From assembly GCA_900321265.1 (NCBI GenBank), contig ONVJ01000261.1, positions 1 to 16,299 on the forward strand: 16,299 nt of DNA, written 5' to 3'. Numbering within the stretch: position 1 is the stretch's first letter; the number at the start of each line of letters is the position of its first letter. The notes below the pieces were generated by a model that saw only the letters and a list, made by a program, of their open reading frames with translations, had not been told where the DNA came from and searched no databases. The DNA comes from an uncultured Eubacteriales bacterium (GTDB lineage: Bacteria > Bacillota > Clostridia > Oscillospirales > CAG-272). The position numbers and the translations under genes are program-made. This document shows, one piece after another, positions 1 through 6,853 of this stretch.

Positions 1-668
1 CGTCGGTCGGAGGCGGCATTCCCGTGATCCGGCCGATGGTAAACGACCTCGCCGCTAACCGCATTCTCTCGGTCAGAGGCATCCTCAACGGAACGACGAA
101 CTATATCCTCACAAAGATGACCGACGAAGGCGTCGGATACGCCGAGGCTCTCGCGGAGGCGCAGCGCCTCGGATACGCGGAAAAGGATCCGACCGCCGAC
201 GTCGAAGGCTTCGACGCCGCGAGAAAGATACTTATCCTTTCTGCGGTCGCATGGAGAAAACTGGCTCCGCTCGAAGCGGTACGCACGCGGGGGATCTCGG
301 ACATCACGGCAGACGATATAAGATCGGCCGCCGCCGAGGGATACAGGATAAAGCTCGTTGCCGAGGCGTCGATCGACGCTGAAGGAAGACTGAGCATGTC
401 GGTCTGCCCGAGAAAGGTCGGCCCATCCTCCCTGCTCTTCTCGGTCAACGGCGTCTTCAACGCCGTCGAGGTTACCGGCAACATGACCGGACGGACCGTC
501 TTCTACGGACAGGGGGCGGGCAGCCTTCCGACCGCCAGCGCGGTGGTCTCTGATATCATCGACGCCGCTGAGACGCCCTTCGCCGCTCCGCCGCGGCTCT
601 GCTGGAGCGCCTGCGACATTTCCGAAACATCCGAAAGAGTCCCCGGATATCTCTCCCTCTGCGACTGA
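1..668 (+). CDS. hom: Homoserine dehydrogenase, C-terminal part (5' end outside window)
   Basis: Catalyses NAD(P)H-dependent reduction of aspartate semialdehyde to homoserine, the branch point to threonine and methionine in the cytosol. The reading frame is open from base 3 and enters mid-protein, so about 220 residues are visible. They begin at the end of the nucleotide-binding domain (SVGGGIPVIRP) and contain the family motif LNGTTNYIL and the catalytic segment AEKDPTADVEGFDAARK. In that segment the conserved Glu, Asp (+11) and Lys (+15) of the family are all kept (residues 60, 71 and 75 counted from base 3). The later motif GAGSLPTASAVVSDI closes the catalytic domain. The protein stops about 35 residues after that motif, so the C-terminal ACT domain of many bacterial Hom proteins is missing. 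One base separates the stop from the glycosyltransferase start, so the two genes are probably co-transcribed. Confidence 0.93.
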   Translation, partial: SVGGGIPVIRPMVNDLAANRILSVRGILNGTTNYILTKMTDEGVGYAEALAEAQRLGYAEKDPTADVEGFDAARKILILSAVAWRKLAPLEAVRTRGISDITADDIRSAAAEGYRIKLVAEASIDAEGRLSMSVCPRKVGPSSLLFSVNGVFNAVEVTGNMTGRTVFYGQGAGSLPTASAVVSDIIDAAETPFAAPPRLCWSACDISETSERVPGYLSLCD

Positions 669-669
669 G

Positions 670-1803
670 ATGTGTCCTTCCGAAAAGATCAGGATCATTC
701 ATCTTCTTACGGACGAGGGCGTCGGAGGCGCCGGGAAGCATCTCTTCTATCTGCTTTCCTGCCTTGACCGCGACATCTTCGACGCCTCTGTGATCCTTCC
801 CGAAGGCGCGAAAATGAGCGGGTATTTCAGGTCCGCCGGTATCAGAGTGACCGAGATCCCCGGCTTTACTTCTTCCCGCGCGCCTCGGTGCGGAAAGACA
901 CTGACGCGTATCTTTAAAGAGGAGAAACCCTCGATCGTTCACACACATTCCTCCTACACCGGAAGGATCGCCGCGAAGCGGGCGGGAGTCCCGGTGACGG
1001 TAATGACCAAGCACTGCTCCGACATGCCTCCCGAGTATACCCGGGATCTGCTCGGTAGGACGCTCTGCCGTGCACATTTCAGGAAATATCTGACCGCCGC
1101 GATCTCCACCGACCGCTCGGCGACAGACGCGCTGCTGGCCTGCGGCATGCCTCGCGGGATGATCACACTGATCGAAAACGGTGCCCTTCCACTCCCGGAG
1201 CATACCGCCGAAGAGAAGGCATCCCTCCTGAAAGAACTGGATATCCCCGAAGGATCGGCTGTCTGCGGCGCTTTTTCCCGGCTTGAGCCGGTAAAGGCCC
1301 ACGCCGATCTCCTCGCCGCCGCGGCGCTTCTCAGACGCCAGGCGACAAACCTTTACTTTCTGATCGCCGGCACAGGCAGTCTGGAGGAGGAGCTGAAGGC
1401 GCTCGCCGGAAGATACGGAGTATCCGACAGAGTTCGCTTCTGCGGATTCGCACAGGACATATCCGTCTTGATGTCGGTCTGCGATTACAATATCAACATG
1501 TCGGTCGGGACCGAGACCACCAACCTTGCCCTCACCGAAGGAATGAGCCTCGGCGTCGTCCCGATCGCCTCGGATATCGGAGGAAACCGGGAGCTCGTAT
1601 CGAACTGCGGAATCTGCTTCGCTCCCGGCGATCCGCCCGCTCTCGCCTCGGCGATCCTCTCTATCCTGCGCGACCCGCCGGGAAAGGAATTCTTCTCCAG
1701 AAAGGCGAAGGAGGAGTTTTTCTCGCGAAGGACCGCTCAGATGATGGCCGCAAAGACTTCAGAACTCTATCTGAGGCTTCTTGAAAATAATCGCCGGACA
1801 TAA
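670..1803 (+). CDS. Glycosyltransferase family 4 (GT-B fold)
   Basis: Probable retaining glycosyltransferase that moves a sugar from a nucleotide-sugar donor to an unknown acceptor, likely a surface polysaccharide or glycolipid. The 377 residues match the usual GT4 length. The N-terminal acceptor half opens with beta-strand IRIIHLL and the glycine-rich GVGGAGKHL (17-25), with HTHSSYTGR at 91-99. The C-terminal donor half has SRLEPVKAH (203-211) with the conserved Arg204 and Lys209, and the EX7E motif is intact (Glu282 and Glu290, within TETTNLALTEG), followed by SDIGGNRE. There is no signal peptide or membrane segment, so it is cytosolic or membrane-peripheral. The ATG at 670 lies one base after the hom stop and has no clear Shine-Dalgarno, so translation is probably coupled to hom. 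The acceptor cannot be told from the neighbours. No GC-rich terminator follows, only a T7/A7 run at 1833-1846. Confidence 0.88.
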   Translation: MCPSEKIRIIHLLTDEGVGGAGKHLFYLLSCLDRDIFDASVILPEGAKMSGYFRSAGIRVTEIPGFTSSRAPRCGKTLTRIFKEEKPSIVHTHSSYTGRIAAKRAGVPVTVMTKHCSDMPPEYTRDLLGRTLCRAHFRKYLTAAISTDRSATDALLACGMPRGMITLIENGALPLPEHTAEEKASLLKELDIPEGSAVCGAFSRLEPVKAHADLLAAAALLRRQATNLYFLIAGTGSLEEELKALAGRYGVSDRVRFCGFAQDISVLMSVCDYNINMSVGTETTNLALTEGMSLGVVPIASDIGGNRELVSNCGICFAPGDPPALASAILSILRDPPGKEFFSRKAKEEFFSRRTAQMMAAKTSELYLRLLENNRRT

Positions 1804-1869
1804 AATGGCATAAAATTCGGCCGTTTGCTAACTTTTTTTAAAAAAACTCTGAAAAAATCAAAATAACCA

Positions 1870-1897
1870 TTGATTTTTTTTCGAAATGTAGTATAAT
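1870..1897 (+). promoter_or_regulatory. Sigma-A-type promoter of groESL
   Basis: A consensus -10 hexamer TATAAT lies at 1892-1897, preceded after 16 bp by a -35-like TTGATT at 1870-1875 (4 of 6 matches). It sits in the most AT-rich part of this region, just upstream of the CIRCE dyad. The predicted transcription start falls around 1903-1905, so the operator would begin within a few bases of the transcript start, as expected for HrcA repression. Confidence 0.75.
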
Positions 1898-1909
1898 ATA
1901 TAACGCTGA

Positions 1910-1936
1910 CTGGCACTCGTGGCAAAAGAGTGCTAA
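1910..1936 (+). promoter_or_regulatory. CIRCE operator (HrcA binding site)
   Basis: Inverted repeat of 9 + 9 + 9 bp: left arm CTGGCACTC (1910-1918), 9-bp spacer, right arm GAGTGCTAA (1928-1936). The right arm matches the CIRCE consensus exactly; the left arm differs from TTAGCACTC at two positions. CIRCE is the known binding site of the heat-sensitive repressor HrcA in front of groE and dnaK operons. Its place between the TATAAT box and groES fits that role. No hrcA gene lies in the window. Confidence 0.92.
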
Positions 1937-1972
1937 CGATTGATTTAATTTTTATTGGCATAAGCCTGTTAC

Positions 1973-1980
1973 AAGGAGGA
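1973..1980 (+). promoter_or_regulatory. Strong Shine-Dalgarno of groES
   Basis: AAGGAGGA lies 6 nt before the ATG at 1987. It fixes the groES start there rather than at the in-frame upstream codon at 1930, which falls inside the CIRCE right arm and would add 19 residues foreign to GroES. Confidence 0.85.
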
Positions 1981-1986
1981 CTCATC

Positions 1987-2274
1987 ATGAAGATCAAACC
2001 GTTGGCCGACAGAGTGGTCATCAAACTCGTCGAGGCCGAAGAGAAAACGCAGGGCGGCATTTTTCTTACCGCCAACGCACAGGAAAAGCCGCAGATCGCG
2101 GAAGTCATCGCCGTAGGCCCCGGAAAGGTGGGCGACGACGGAGTCCGCACTCCTGTTGAGCTCAAGGTCGGCGACCGCGTTATCGCCGGCAAGTATTCGG
2201 GGACCGAAGTCAAAATTGACGGTCAGGAATACACCATCATCTCCGAGAAGGACATACTCGCGGTCATCGAGTGA
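1987..2274 (+). CDS. groES: Co-chaperonin GroES
   Basis: The 10-kDa heptameric lid of the GroEL chaperonin, cytosolic. From the ATG at 1987 the product is 95 residues, the normal family length, beginning MKIKPLADRVVIK, which is the classic GroES N-terminus. The mobile loop that contacts GroEL covers roughly residues 16-33 and includes the hydrophobic GGIFLT tripeptide region. Further family marks are VIAVGPGK and KVGDRVIAGKYSGTEV. It is the first gene of a bicistronic groESL operon, with 37 bp to groEL, driven by the promoter and CIRCE element upstream. Expression is therefore expected to rise on heat or protein-folding stress through release of HrcA. Confidence 0.97.
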   Translation: MKIKPLADRVVIKLVEAEEKTQGGIFLTANAQEKPQIAEVIAVGPGKVGDDGVRTPVELKVGDRVIAGKYSGTEVKIDGQEYTIISEKDILAVIE

Positions 2275-2311
2275 TCCCCGGGAATCAATCTGAAAGGAAA
2301 GTGAATCAGTT

Positions 2312-3949
2312 ATGGCAAAGGATCTTTATTACGGAATAGACGCGAGAAACGCTCTGCTTCGCGGAGTTGACAAGCTCGCCGACACAGTCAAGATAACACT
2401 AGGCCCCAAGGGCAGAAACGTCGTCCTCGACAAGAAATACGGCGCTCCCCTGATCACCAACGACGGCGTTACCATCGCCAAGGAGATCGAGCTTGACGAT
2501 CCCGCCGAGAACATGGGCGCCCAGCTCGTCAAAGAGGTCGCCACCAAGACGAACGACGCTGCCGGCGACGGCACCACCACCGCCACGCTGCTCGCTCAGG
2601 CGATGATCCATGAAGGAATGAAGAACGTCACCGCCGGCGCGAACCCCATGATCCTCCGCAAGGGCATGAAGAAGGCAATCGACAAGGCCGTTGAGTGCCT
2701 CGCCGCCAACTCCAAGCCGGTGAGCGGCTCGGAGGACATCGCGAGAGTCGGCACCATCTCGGCCAGCGACGAGATCATCGGCAGACTTATCGCCGACGCT
2801 ATGGACAAGGTCACCTCAGACGGCGTCATCACCGTCGAGGAGTCAAAATCCGCCGAGACCTCATCCGAGGTGGTCGAAGGAATGCAGTTCGACCGCGGAT
2901 ACGTTTCCCCCTATATGTCCACCGATATGGAGAAGATGGAAGCCGTCCTTGACGACTGCTACATCCTCATCACCGACAAGAAGATCTCGGCGATCCAGGA
3001 TCTTCTTCCCCTCCTCGAGAAGATCGTTCAGGCCGGCAAGAAGCTCCTCATCATCGCAGAGGACGTCGACGGCGAAGCCCTTACCACCCTTATCCTCAAC
3101 AAGCTCCGCGGCACCTTCACCTGCGTCGCCGTCAAGGCACCTTCCTTCGGCGAGAAGAGAAAGGAAATGCTTCGCGACATCGCGATACTGACCGGCGGAC
3201 AGGTCATCACCTCCGAGCTCGGCCTCGAGCTCAAGGACACCCAGATCTCGGATCTCGGCCGCGCGCGTCAGGTCAAGGTCACCAAGGAGAACACCATCAT
3301 CGTCGACGGCGCCGGAAGTGCCGAGGCGATCAGGGAGAGAGTCGCACAGATCAGATCGGCTCTTGAGACCACTACCGTTTCCTATGACAGAGAGAAGCTT
3401 CAGGAAAGACTCGCCAAGCTCGCCGGCGGAGTCGCCGTCATCAAGGTCGGCGCCGCAACCGAGGTCGAGATGAAGGAAAAGAAGCTCCGCATCGAGGACG
3501 CTCTCAACGCGACCAAGGCCGCCGTTGAAGAGGGCATCGTCGCCGGCGGCGGAGTTGCCTACCTAAACGTCATCCCCGAAGTCGCAAAGCTCCTGAAGGG
3601 CGTGGAAGGCGACGAGAAGACGGGCGTCAGGATCGTTCTCAAGGCCCTTGAGGCCCCGGTACGTCAGATCGCCGAGAACGCCGGCTTCGACGGCGGAGTC
3701 GTCGTGGACAAGATCGTCTCCTCCAGAAAGCTCGGCTACGGCTTTGACGCCTACAACGAGACCTACGTGGATATGATGTCCGCCGGTATCGTCGACCCGA
3801 CCAAGGTGACAAGATCGGCTCTCCAGAACGCGGCGTCGATCGCTTCCACGATCCTCACCACCGAGAGCCTCGTCGCGAACCAGAAAGAGGACCCGGCAGC
3901 CGCCGCTGCAGCCAACGCCGCGATGAACGCCGGCGGAGGAATGTATTGA
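2312..3949 (+). CDS. groEL: Chaperonin GroEL (60 kDa)
   Basis: ATP-driven tetradecameric chaperonin that folds cytosolic proteins with GroES. The 545 residues match the family length. Visible landmarks are the N-terminal MAKDLYYGIDARN, the phosphate-binding LGPKGRNVVLD, the ATP-site signature AAGDGTTTAT (near residues 84-93), the apical-domain block around EGMQFDRGYVSPYM, and the equatorial EEGIVAGGGVAYL. The C-terminus ends NAGGGMY with a single glycine-rich unit instead of the (GGM)n tail of proteobacterial GroEL; short tails of this sort occur in Firmicutes. An AAAGGAAA Shine-Dalgarno lies at 2293-2300, 11 nt before the ATG. It is the second gene of the CIRCE-controlled operon and is followed by a strong hairpin terminator. 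Confidence 0.98.
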   Translation: MAKDLYYGIDARNALLRGVDKLADTVKITLGPKGRNVVLDKKYGAPLITNDGVTIAKEIELDDPAENMGAQLVKEVATKTNDAAGDGTTTATLLAQAMIHEGMKNVTAGANPMILRKGMKKAIDKAVECLAANSKPVSGSEDIARVGTISASDEIIGRLIADAMDKVTSDGVITVEESKSAETSSEVVEGMQFDRGYVSPYMSTDMEKMEAVLDDCYILITDKKISAIQDLLPLLEKIVQAGKKLLIIAEDVDGEALTTLILNKLRGTFTCVAVKAPSFGEKRKEMLRDIAILTGGQVITSELGLELKDTQISDLGRARQVKVTKENTIIVDGAGSAEAIRERVAQIRSALETTTVSYDREKLQERLAKLAGGVAVIKVGAATEVEMKEKKLRIEDALNATKAAVEEGIVAGGGVAYLNVIPEVAKLLKGVEGDEKTGVRIVLKALEAPVRQIAENAGFDGGVVVDKIVSSRKLGYGFDAYNETYVDMMSAGIVDPTKVTRSALQNAASIASTILTTESLVANQKEDPAAAAAANAAMNAGGGMY

Positions 3950-3981
3950 TAAACCGCAAATCGCAGGTTGCGAATTGACTT

Positions 3982-4030
3982 AAAACAGATCCGCTCCCGC
4001 CCGTTTTCCGGGCAGGAGCGGATCTGTTTT
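3982..4030. terminator. Bidirectional intrinsic terminator between groEL and the convergent lipoprotein gene
   Basis: Arms at 3982-4003 and 4009-4030 pair over 22 bp with a single mismatch around a 5-nt loop. The GC-rich core is flanked by AAAAC on the left and GTTTTT on the right, so RNA from either strand ends in a U-run. It lies between two genes that face each other and fits termination of both groESL and the leftward lipoprotein transcript. Confidence 0.9.
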
Positions 4031-4065
4031 TATTCTGTCAGGGCTGCGTCCCGCCTTCGCGGAGA

Positions 4066-5580
4066 TCAGTTGCCGTATTTCTCCTCGATCGTCGCGTAAT
4101 AACTTCCTACCGTTTTCTCGGCTTTCTTGGAATAGCTCTTGATCGTCGAGGAGAGAGAGGTCAGCTGAGCGTTTTTGGCCAGATTGTAAAAGGCGCTCTC
4201 AAATCCCGTGATCTCGCTCACTTCGTCGATGTCAAAGGTCTTTGAGGAGAAAATGATGTCGAGCATCGCAGTGTCCTCATAGTTGCGGGCAAGCCTCGCG
4301 TCTCCCATCAGAACGTAGAAGGCCTCGTGAAGGCTGGCTATGTTCTCGGTGTCCGAAACAAGCGAATAGTAGGCGAGCGCCTCAGCGACCGCGGCAGCCT
4401 TGTCTCTGTCCTCAAGATTGCTCGGCATGGCGAGCGGGGAATTCTCGCTTCCGGCGCAGTAGCAGTGATATTCATTCGAATCGCCGGCGTTCGGGATCGG
4501 AAGTATCCCGTAGTCGTCGACCATATCTATAAGCCTGTTGACAGCAGAAAGCGTGGTTGACCGGAAGAGTGCCCGGCCTTCTTTGAAGACATTGGAGACA
4601 TCGCTCCACACCGAACCACCGATAAAGTGAGTTCCGTTGTTGCAGATCATGACGTCGGGGTTGTCGGCGAGTGCGAGGACCTTCGCTAGCGCGTTTGCCA
4701 CCGTCTCATCCTGCAGATGGACGGCGACCTGTCCGCCGTCGTTGGAAACCGTCTTAAGTCCGGTCCCCAGGAAGAAGGTGTAGGGCCCGGCGTTCTCGGA
4801 CAGCATGCCCCACCTTCCGGCGTCGTTGCGGGGGTCCTCGGTCATACCGTTGATCATAGTCAGAAGCATGTCCAGATTCCATTTGCCCTCGCTGACCATG
4901 GTATAGGGCGTGCCGTAGGTCCCGTTATACCCGTAGTTGTCATATACGACCTTGTTGTATACGATGACCATTGTACGGAGGTCGTCTCTGATGTTGATCT
5001 CTCCGTCGACTGTGAACAGATGAGTCCCTATCCTGTACTCCTTCTGAATGCGCTGATCCCACCAGGGCTGATCGAGGGAAAGCCCCTCAAGCCCCGAGAA
5101 GTCAAGGACGACGCCGTTCAGAGCCATAGGCATTATCTCGTCCGCGGGAAGGAACATGCCGTCGCAGATATCAGATCCCGACAGGACGTTCGTGCTGATG
5201 AGGGTATTCGCGGAATCGTTGATCGTAAAGGTCAGAGTACAGTTGTATTTGTCCTCTACTGTCATCTCTCTGAGGTAAAGGGCGTCATTGATGATCTCGC
5301 CGGTCTCCGCCTTCGCCTCACTGAAATGCATTGGGACCCAGAGCTCGTTATCCGAACAGAAGATCCTGAATTTGTAATTTCCGAGGTCCCTAACCGGAGG
5401 AGCCGCGTACAAAGTCTCCTCAACTGTAGTTGCCTCCTCGGTCGTTACCGCCTCGGGGAGCGTCGTATCCTCGGCCGGCGTATCCGCGTTTCCGCATGCC
5501 GCGGCGGTGAAGAGGATCAGGACCGCCAGCAGGACAGCCGGCAGTCTGAAAATCGTGGTGAGTTTCTTTCCTGTTTTCAT
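4066..5580 (-). CDS. Lipoprotein resembling ABC-transporter extracellular solute-binding proteins
   Basis: Probable cell-surface lipoprotein that binds a solute, perhaps a sugar or oligosaccharide; the ligand is unknown. The N-terminus is a clear lipoprotein signal: basic MKTGKK, a hydrophobic stretch (13-25) and lipobox TAAAC with the modifiable Cys29. An acidic Thr/Glu-rich linker (about 32-55) follows, then a 440-residue domain with the aromatic-rich, mixed alpha/beta look of family-1 solute-binding proteins (for example DQPWWDQRIQKEYRIG, VIVYNKVVYDNYG, EGKWNLDML). No permease or ATPase genes of a sugar importer adjoin it, so it would be an orphan binding protein or have another extracellular role. 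The only in-frame ATG giving a proper signal peptide is at 5580; its ribosome site is weak (AAAAGAAG directly abutting the ATG). A nested inverted repeat lies just upstream, and the gene ends at the shared terminator. Confidence 0.7.
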   Translation of the reverse strand: MKTGKKLTTIFRLPAVLLAVLILFTAAACGNADTPAEDTTLPEAVTTEEATTVEETLYAAPPVRDLGNYKFRIFCSDNELWVPMHFSEAKAETGEIINDALYLREMTVEDKYNCTLTFTINDSANTLISTNVLSGSDICDGMFLPADEIMPMALNGVVLDFSGLEGLSLDQPWWDQRIQKEYRIGTHLFTVDGEINIRDDLRTMVIVYNKVVYDNYGYNGTYGTPYTMVSEGKWNLDMLLTMINGMTEDPRNDAGRWGMLSENAGPYTFFLGTGLKTVSNDGGQVAVHLQDETVANALAKVLALADNPDVMICNNGTHFIGGSVWSDVSNVFKEGRALFRSTTLSAVNRLIDMVDDYGILPIPNAGDSNEYHCYCAGSENSPLAMPSNLEDRDKAAAVAEALAYYSLVSDTENIASLHEAFYVLMGDARLARNYEDTAMLDIIFSSKTFDIDEVSEITGFESAFYNLAKNAQLTSLSSTIKSYSKKAEKTVGSYYATIEEKYGN

Positions 5581-5590
5581 CTTCTTTTGC

Positions 5591-5631
5591 CGTTGACGAT
5601 TCGCACGGACGGGACCGTCCGGATGTCAACG
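5591..5631 (-). promoter_or_regulatory. Nested inverted repeat in the 5' leader of the solute-binding lipoprotein gene
   Basis: Outer arms CGTTGAC (5591-5597) and GTCAACG (5625-5631) pair perfectly. Inside them, CGGACGG (5606-5612) and CCGTCCG (5615-5621) pair perfectly around 2 nt. The structure ends 10 nt before the ATG at 5580. It could be an operator or a leader RNA hairpin that affects translation start. It is not a terminator, because no U-run follows in the gene's direction. Confidence 0.5.
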
Positions 5632-5647
5632 CGCTTCCTTTCGTAAA

Positions 5648-5676
5648 TTAATACGGTAATAAATTAAATCATGCAA
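5648..5676 (-). promoter_or_regulatory. Possible promoter of the solute-binding lipoprotein gene
   Basis: On the minus strand a -35-like TTGCAT (5671-5676) and a -10-like TATTAA (5648-5653) are 17 bp apart, inside the only AT-rich island between the Nudix gene and the lipoprotein gene. Both boxes are imperfect (3 of 6 and 4 of 6). The position upstream of the dyad at 5591-5631 is sensible. Confidence 0.35.
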
Positions 5677-5683
5677 TACCAAT

Positions 5684-5704
5684 CCGGCATGATTCACCTG
5701 CCGG
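5684..5704 (-). terminator. Weak hairpin after the Nudix gene
   Basis: CCGGCA (5684-5689) pairs with TGCCGG (5699-5704) around a 9-nt loop, immediately after the Nudix stop codon. No proper U-run follows, so this is at best a weak or factor-assisted terminator or a 3' stabilising hairpin. Confidence 0.3.
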
Positions 5705-5708
5705 GAGA

Positions 5709-6281
5709 TCAGTCGGCTCTTCTTCCGATATATCTCAGATAGAGGCAGAGCGCCGTTCCGGCGAGAGCGTGAAGATATTCTCCGCTGCAGAAAGAATCGA
5801 GCACCTCCTGCTTGTTCACTCTCAGGCAGGTTATCACCTCGTCGGTGTCGGGGTGGAGAGTACCTCCGAAATCAAGCTCCTCTGCCAGGCAGAAATTTAC
5901 CCTGTTCGAAAACAGCGCGGGATTGGGATTGCAGCTCCCGAGCAGGGTGATCTTCCCCGCCCTTATCCCCGTCTCCTCCTCAAGCTCCCTCGCCGCCGTC
6001 TCCTCGGGAGTCTCGCCGGGTTCGCCTACGCCTCCCGGAAACTCGGAGGTAACGGCTCCCAGTCCGTGTCTCCACTGGCGGACCATCACGAAATCGTCAC
6101 CCTCCGAATCTCTGACAGCGGGAATGACCAGTGTCCAGTCTGGGGCGTCAAAGGCGATATATTTTCCGCGGTATCCCTCGGGCGATGTCTCGTCAAGCGA
6201 TTTCACGTCGAGGATCGGGGTGTGAAGCAGCCGCTCGCTGCCGTTCTGTTTCCATTCAAGCTTTTCATTCTTCCGCGCCAT
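5709..6281 (-). CDS. Nudix hydrolase, ADP-ribose pyrophosphatase type
   Basis: Hydrolyses a nucleoside diphosphate linked to another group, most likely ADP-ribose to AMP and ribose-5-phosphate, in the cytosol. The 190 residues match the NudF/ADPRase subfamily in length. A complete Nudix box spans residues 84-106: Gly84, Glu90, then RELEEETGI (98-106), with the Mg2+-binding Glu residues present. Upstream WTLVIPAVRD and VMVRQWRHGLG and the SEFPGG lead-in are typical of the ADP-ribose branch, as is SCNPNPALFSNRVNFCLAEEL after the box. The start at 6281 overlaps the end of ruvX by 17 bp. A GA-rich run just upstream (GAGAGA...CAAA-ATG) is the only available ribosome site. The exact substrate is not certain from sequence. 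Confidence 0.9.
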   Translation of the reverse strand: MARKNEKLEWKQNGSERLLHTPILDVKSLDETSPEGYRGKYIAFDAPDWTLVIPAVRDSEGDDFVMVRQWRHGLGAVTSEFPGGVGEPGETPEETAARELEEETGIRAGKITLLGSCNPNPALFSNRVNFCLAEELDFGGTLHPDTDEVITCLRVNKQEVLDSFCSGEYLHALAGTALCLYLRYIGRRAD

Positions 6282-6810
6282 TTTGTCTCTCTCTCTCTAT
6301 CTCTATCTTCAGCCTGTCGAGAGCGCTCTGTAGGATGAGCTCGGCGGAAAGCGCGTCGATCACGCGCTTTCTTTCCTTCCCTCTCGTGTCCGTCTCGTTG
6401 AGATATCTCGCTGCGGCGGCGGTCGAGAGTCTTTCGTCGCACATCGCGACAGGCAGTCCCGACATCGCGTTCAGCACCTCGGCAAACCTCCTGCAGCGGT
6501 CGGCCCTCGGTCCTTCGCTGCCGTCCATATTCACCGGAAGGCCGACCACCGCGGCCGACGCGCCCAGCTCTTTCAGCATCTCCGCAGCCGCGGCCGCGGT
6601 CTTGTATAGCCCCCCGGGGCTTATCACGGCGACTCCGGTCGCAAGCACCCTCGATGCCTCGCAGAGCGCGATCCCGGTTCGTACGTCGCCGAAATCTATC
6701 CCGGCGATCCTTCCCTGCACTCCGAGAAGTTCGGAAAGCCCGGAAATCCTTCCCTCGATCGATCCCGGAGAGTTGAGCTTTTTTTCTGTCTTTATAGAAT
6801 CCTTATTCAT
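6265..6810 (-). CDS. ruvX: RuvX/YqgF family RNase H-fold nuclease (putative pre-16S rRNA nuclease / Holliday junction resolvase)
   Basis: Conserved cytosolic RNase H-like nuclease, implicated in pre-16S rRNA 5'-end processing and historically annotated as a Holliday junction resolvase. The family motifs appear in order: GIDFGDVRTGIALC with the first catalytic Asp (37-50), VVGLPVNMDGSEGPRA, CDERLST with the second acidic pair, and the final DALSAELILQSAL with the last catalytic Asp. At 181 residues it is longer than the usual 135-150: about 35 residues precede the first strand and a charged tail (KIEIERERQNGAEE) follows the last helix. The start at 6810 is supported by a GGAAAAG ribosome site 7 nt upstream (6818-6824), so the N-terminal extension is probably real. 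It overlaps the Nudix gene by 17 bp. Confidence 0.88.
   Translation of the reverse strand: MNKDSIKTEKKLNSPGSIEGRISGLSELLGVQGRIAGIDFGDVRTGIALCEASRVLATGVAVISPGGLYKTAAAAAEMLKELGASAAVVGLPVNMDGSEGPRADRCRRFAEVLNAMSGLPVAMCDERLSTAAAARYLNETDTRGKERKRVIDALSAELILQSALDRLKIEIERERQNGAEE
6286..6298. repeat. (TC)6.5 dinucleotide tract in the ruvX 3' end / Nudix leader
   Basis: Alternating TC on the plus strand (GA in the sense of both genes) sits in the last codons of ruvX and ends 4 nt before the Nudix ATG. It provides the only Shine-Dalgarno-like sequence for the Nudix gene. Imperfect TC/TA units continue to about 6306. Confidence 0.8.
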
Positions 6811-6853
6811 TTTGTTTCTTTTCCGGCATGCCGCCGGGCGACCCTGCGGACAG

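Noticed and set aside
556..1302. A 248-residue minus-strand open frame
   Set aside because: Antisense across the hom end and the GT4 gene, Arg-rich and without recognisable motifs.
1815..1860. Intrinsic terminator after the GT4 gene
   Set aside because: There is a T7/A7 run but no GC-rich stem before it, so I could not support a terminator here.
1930..1986. Upstream in-frame start for groES
   Set aside because: It begins inside the CIRCE operator and adds 19 residues not found in GroES; the AAGGAGGA site places the start at 1987.
4717..5646. A 309-residue plus-strand open frame
   Set aside because: Antisense shadow of the solute-binding lipoprotein gene, which has a full signal peptide and a coherent domain on the other strand.
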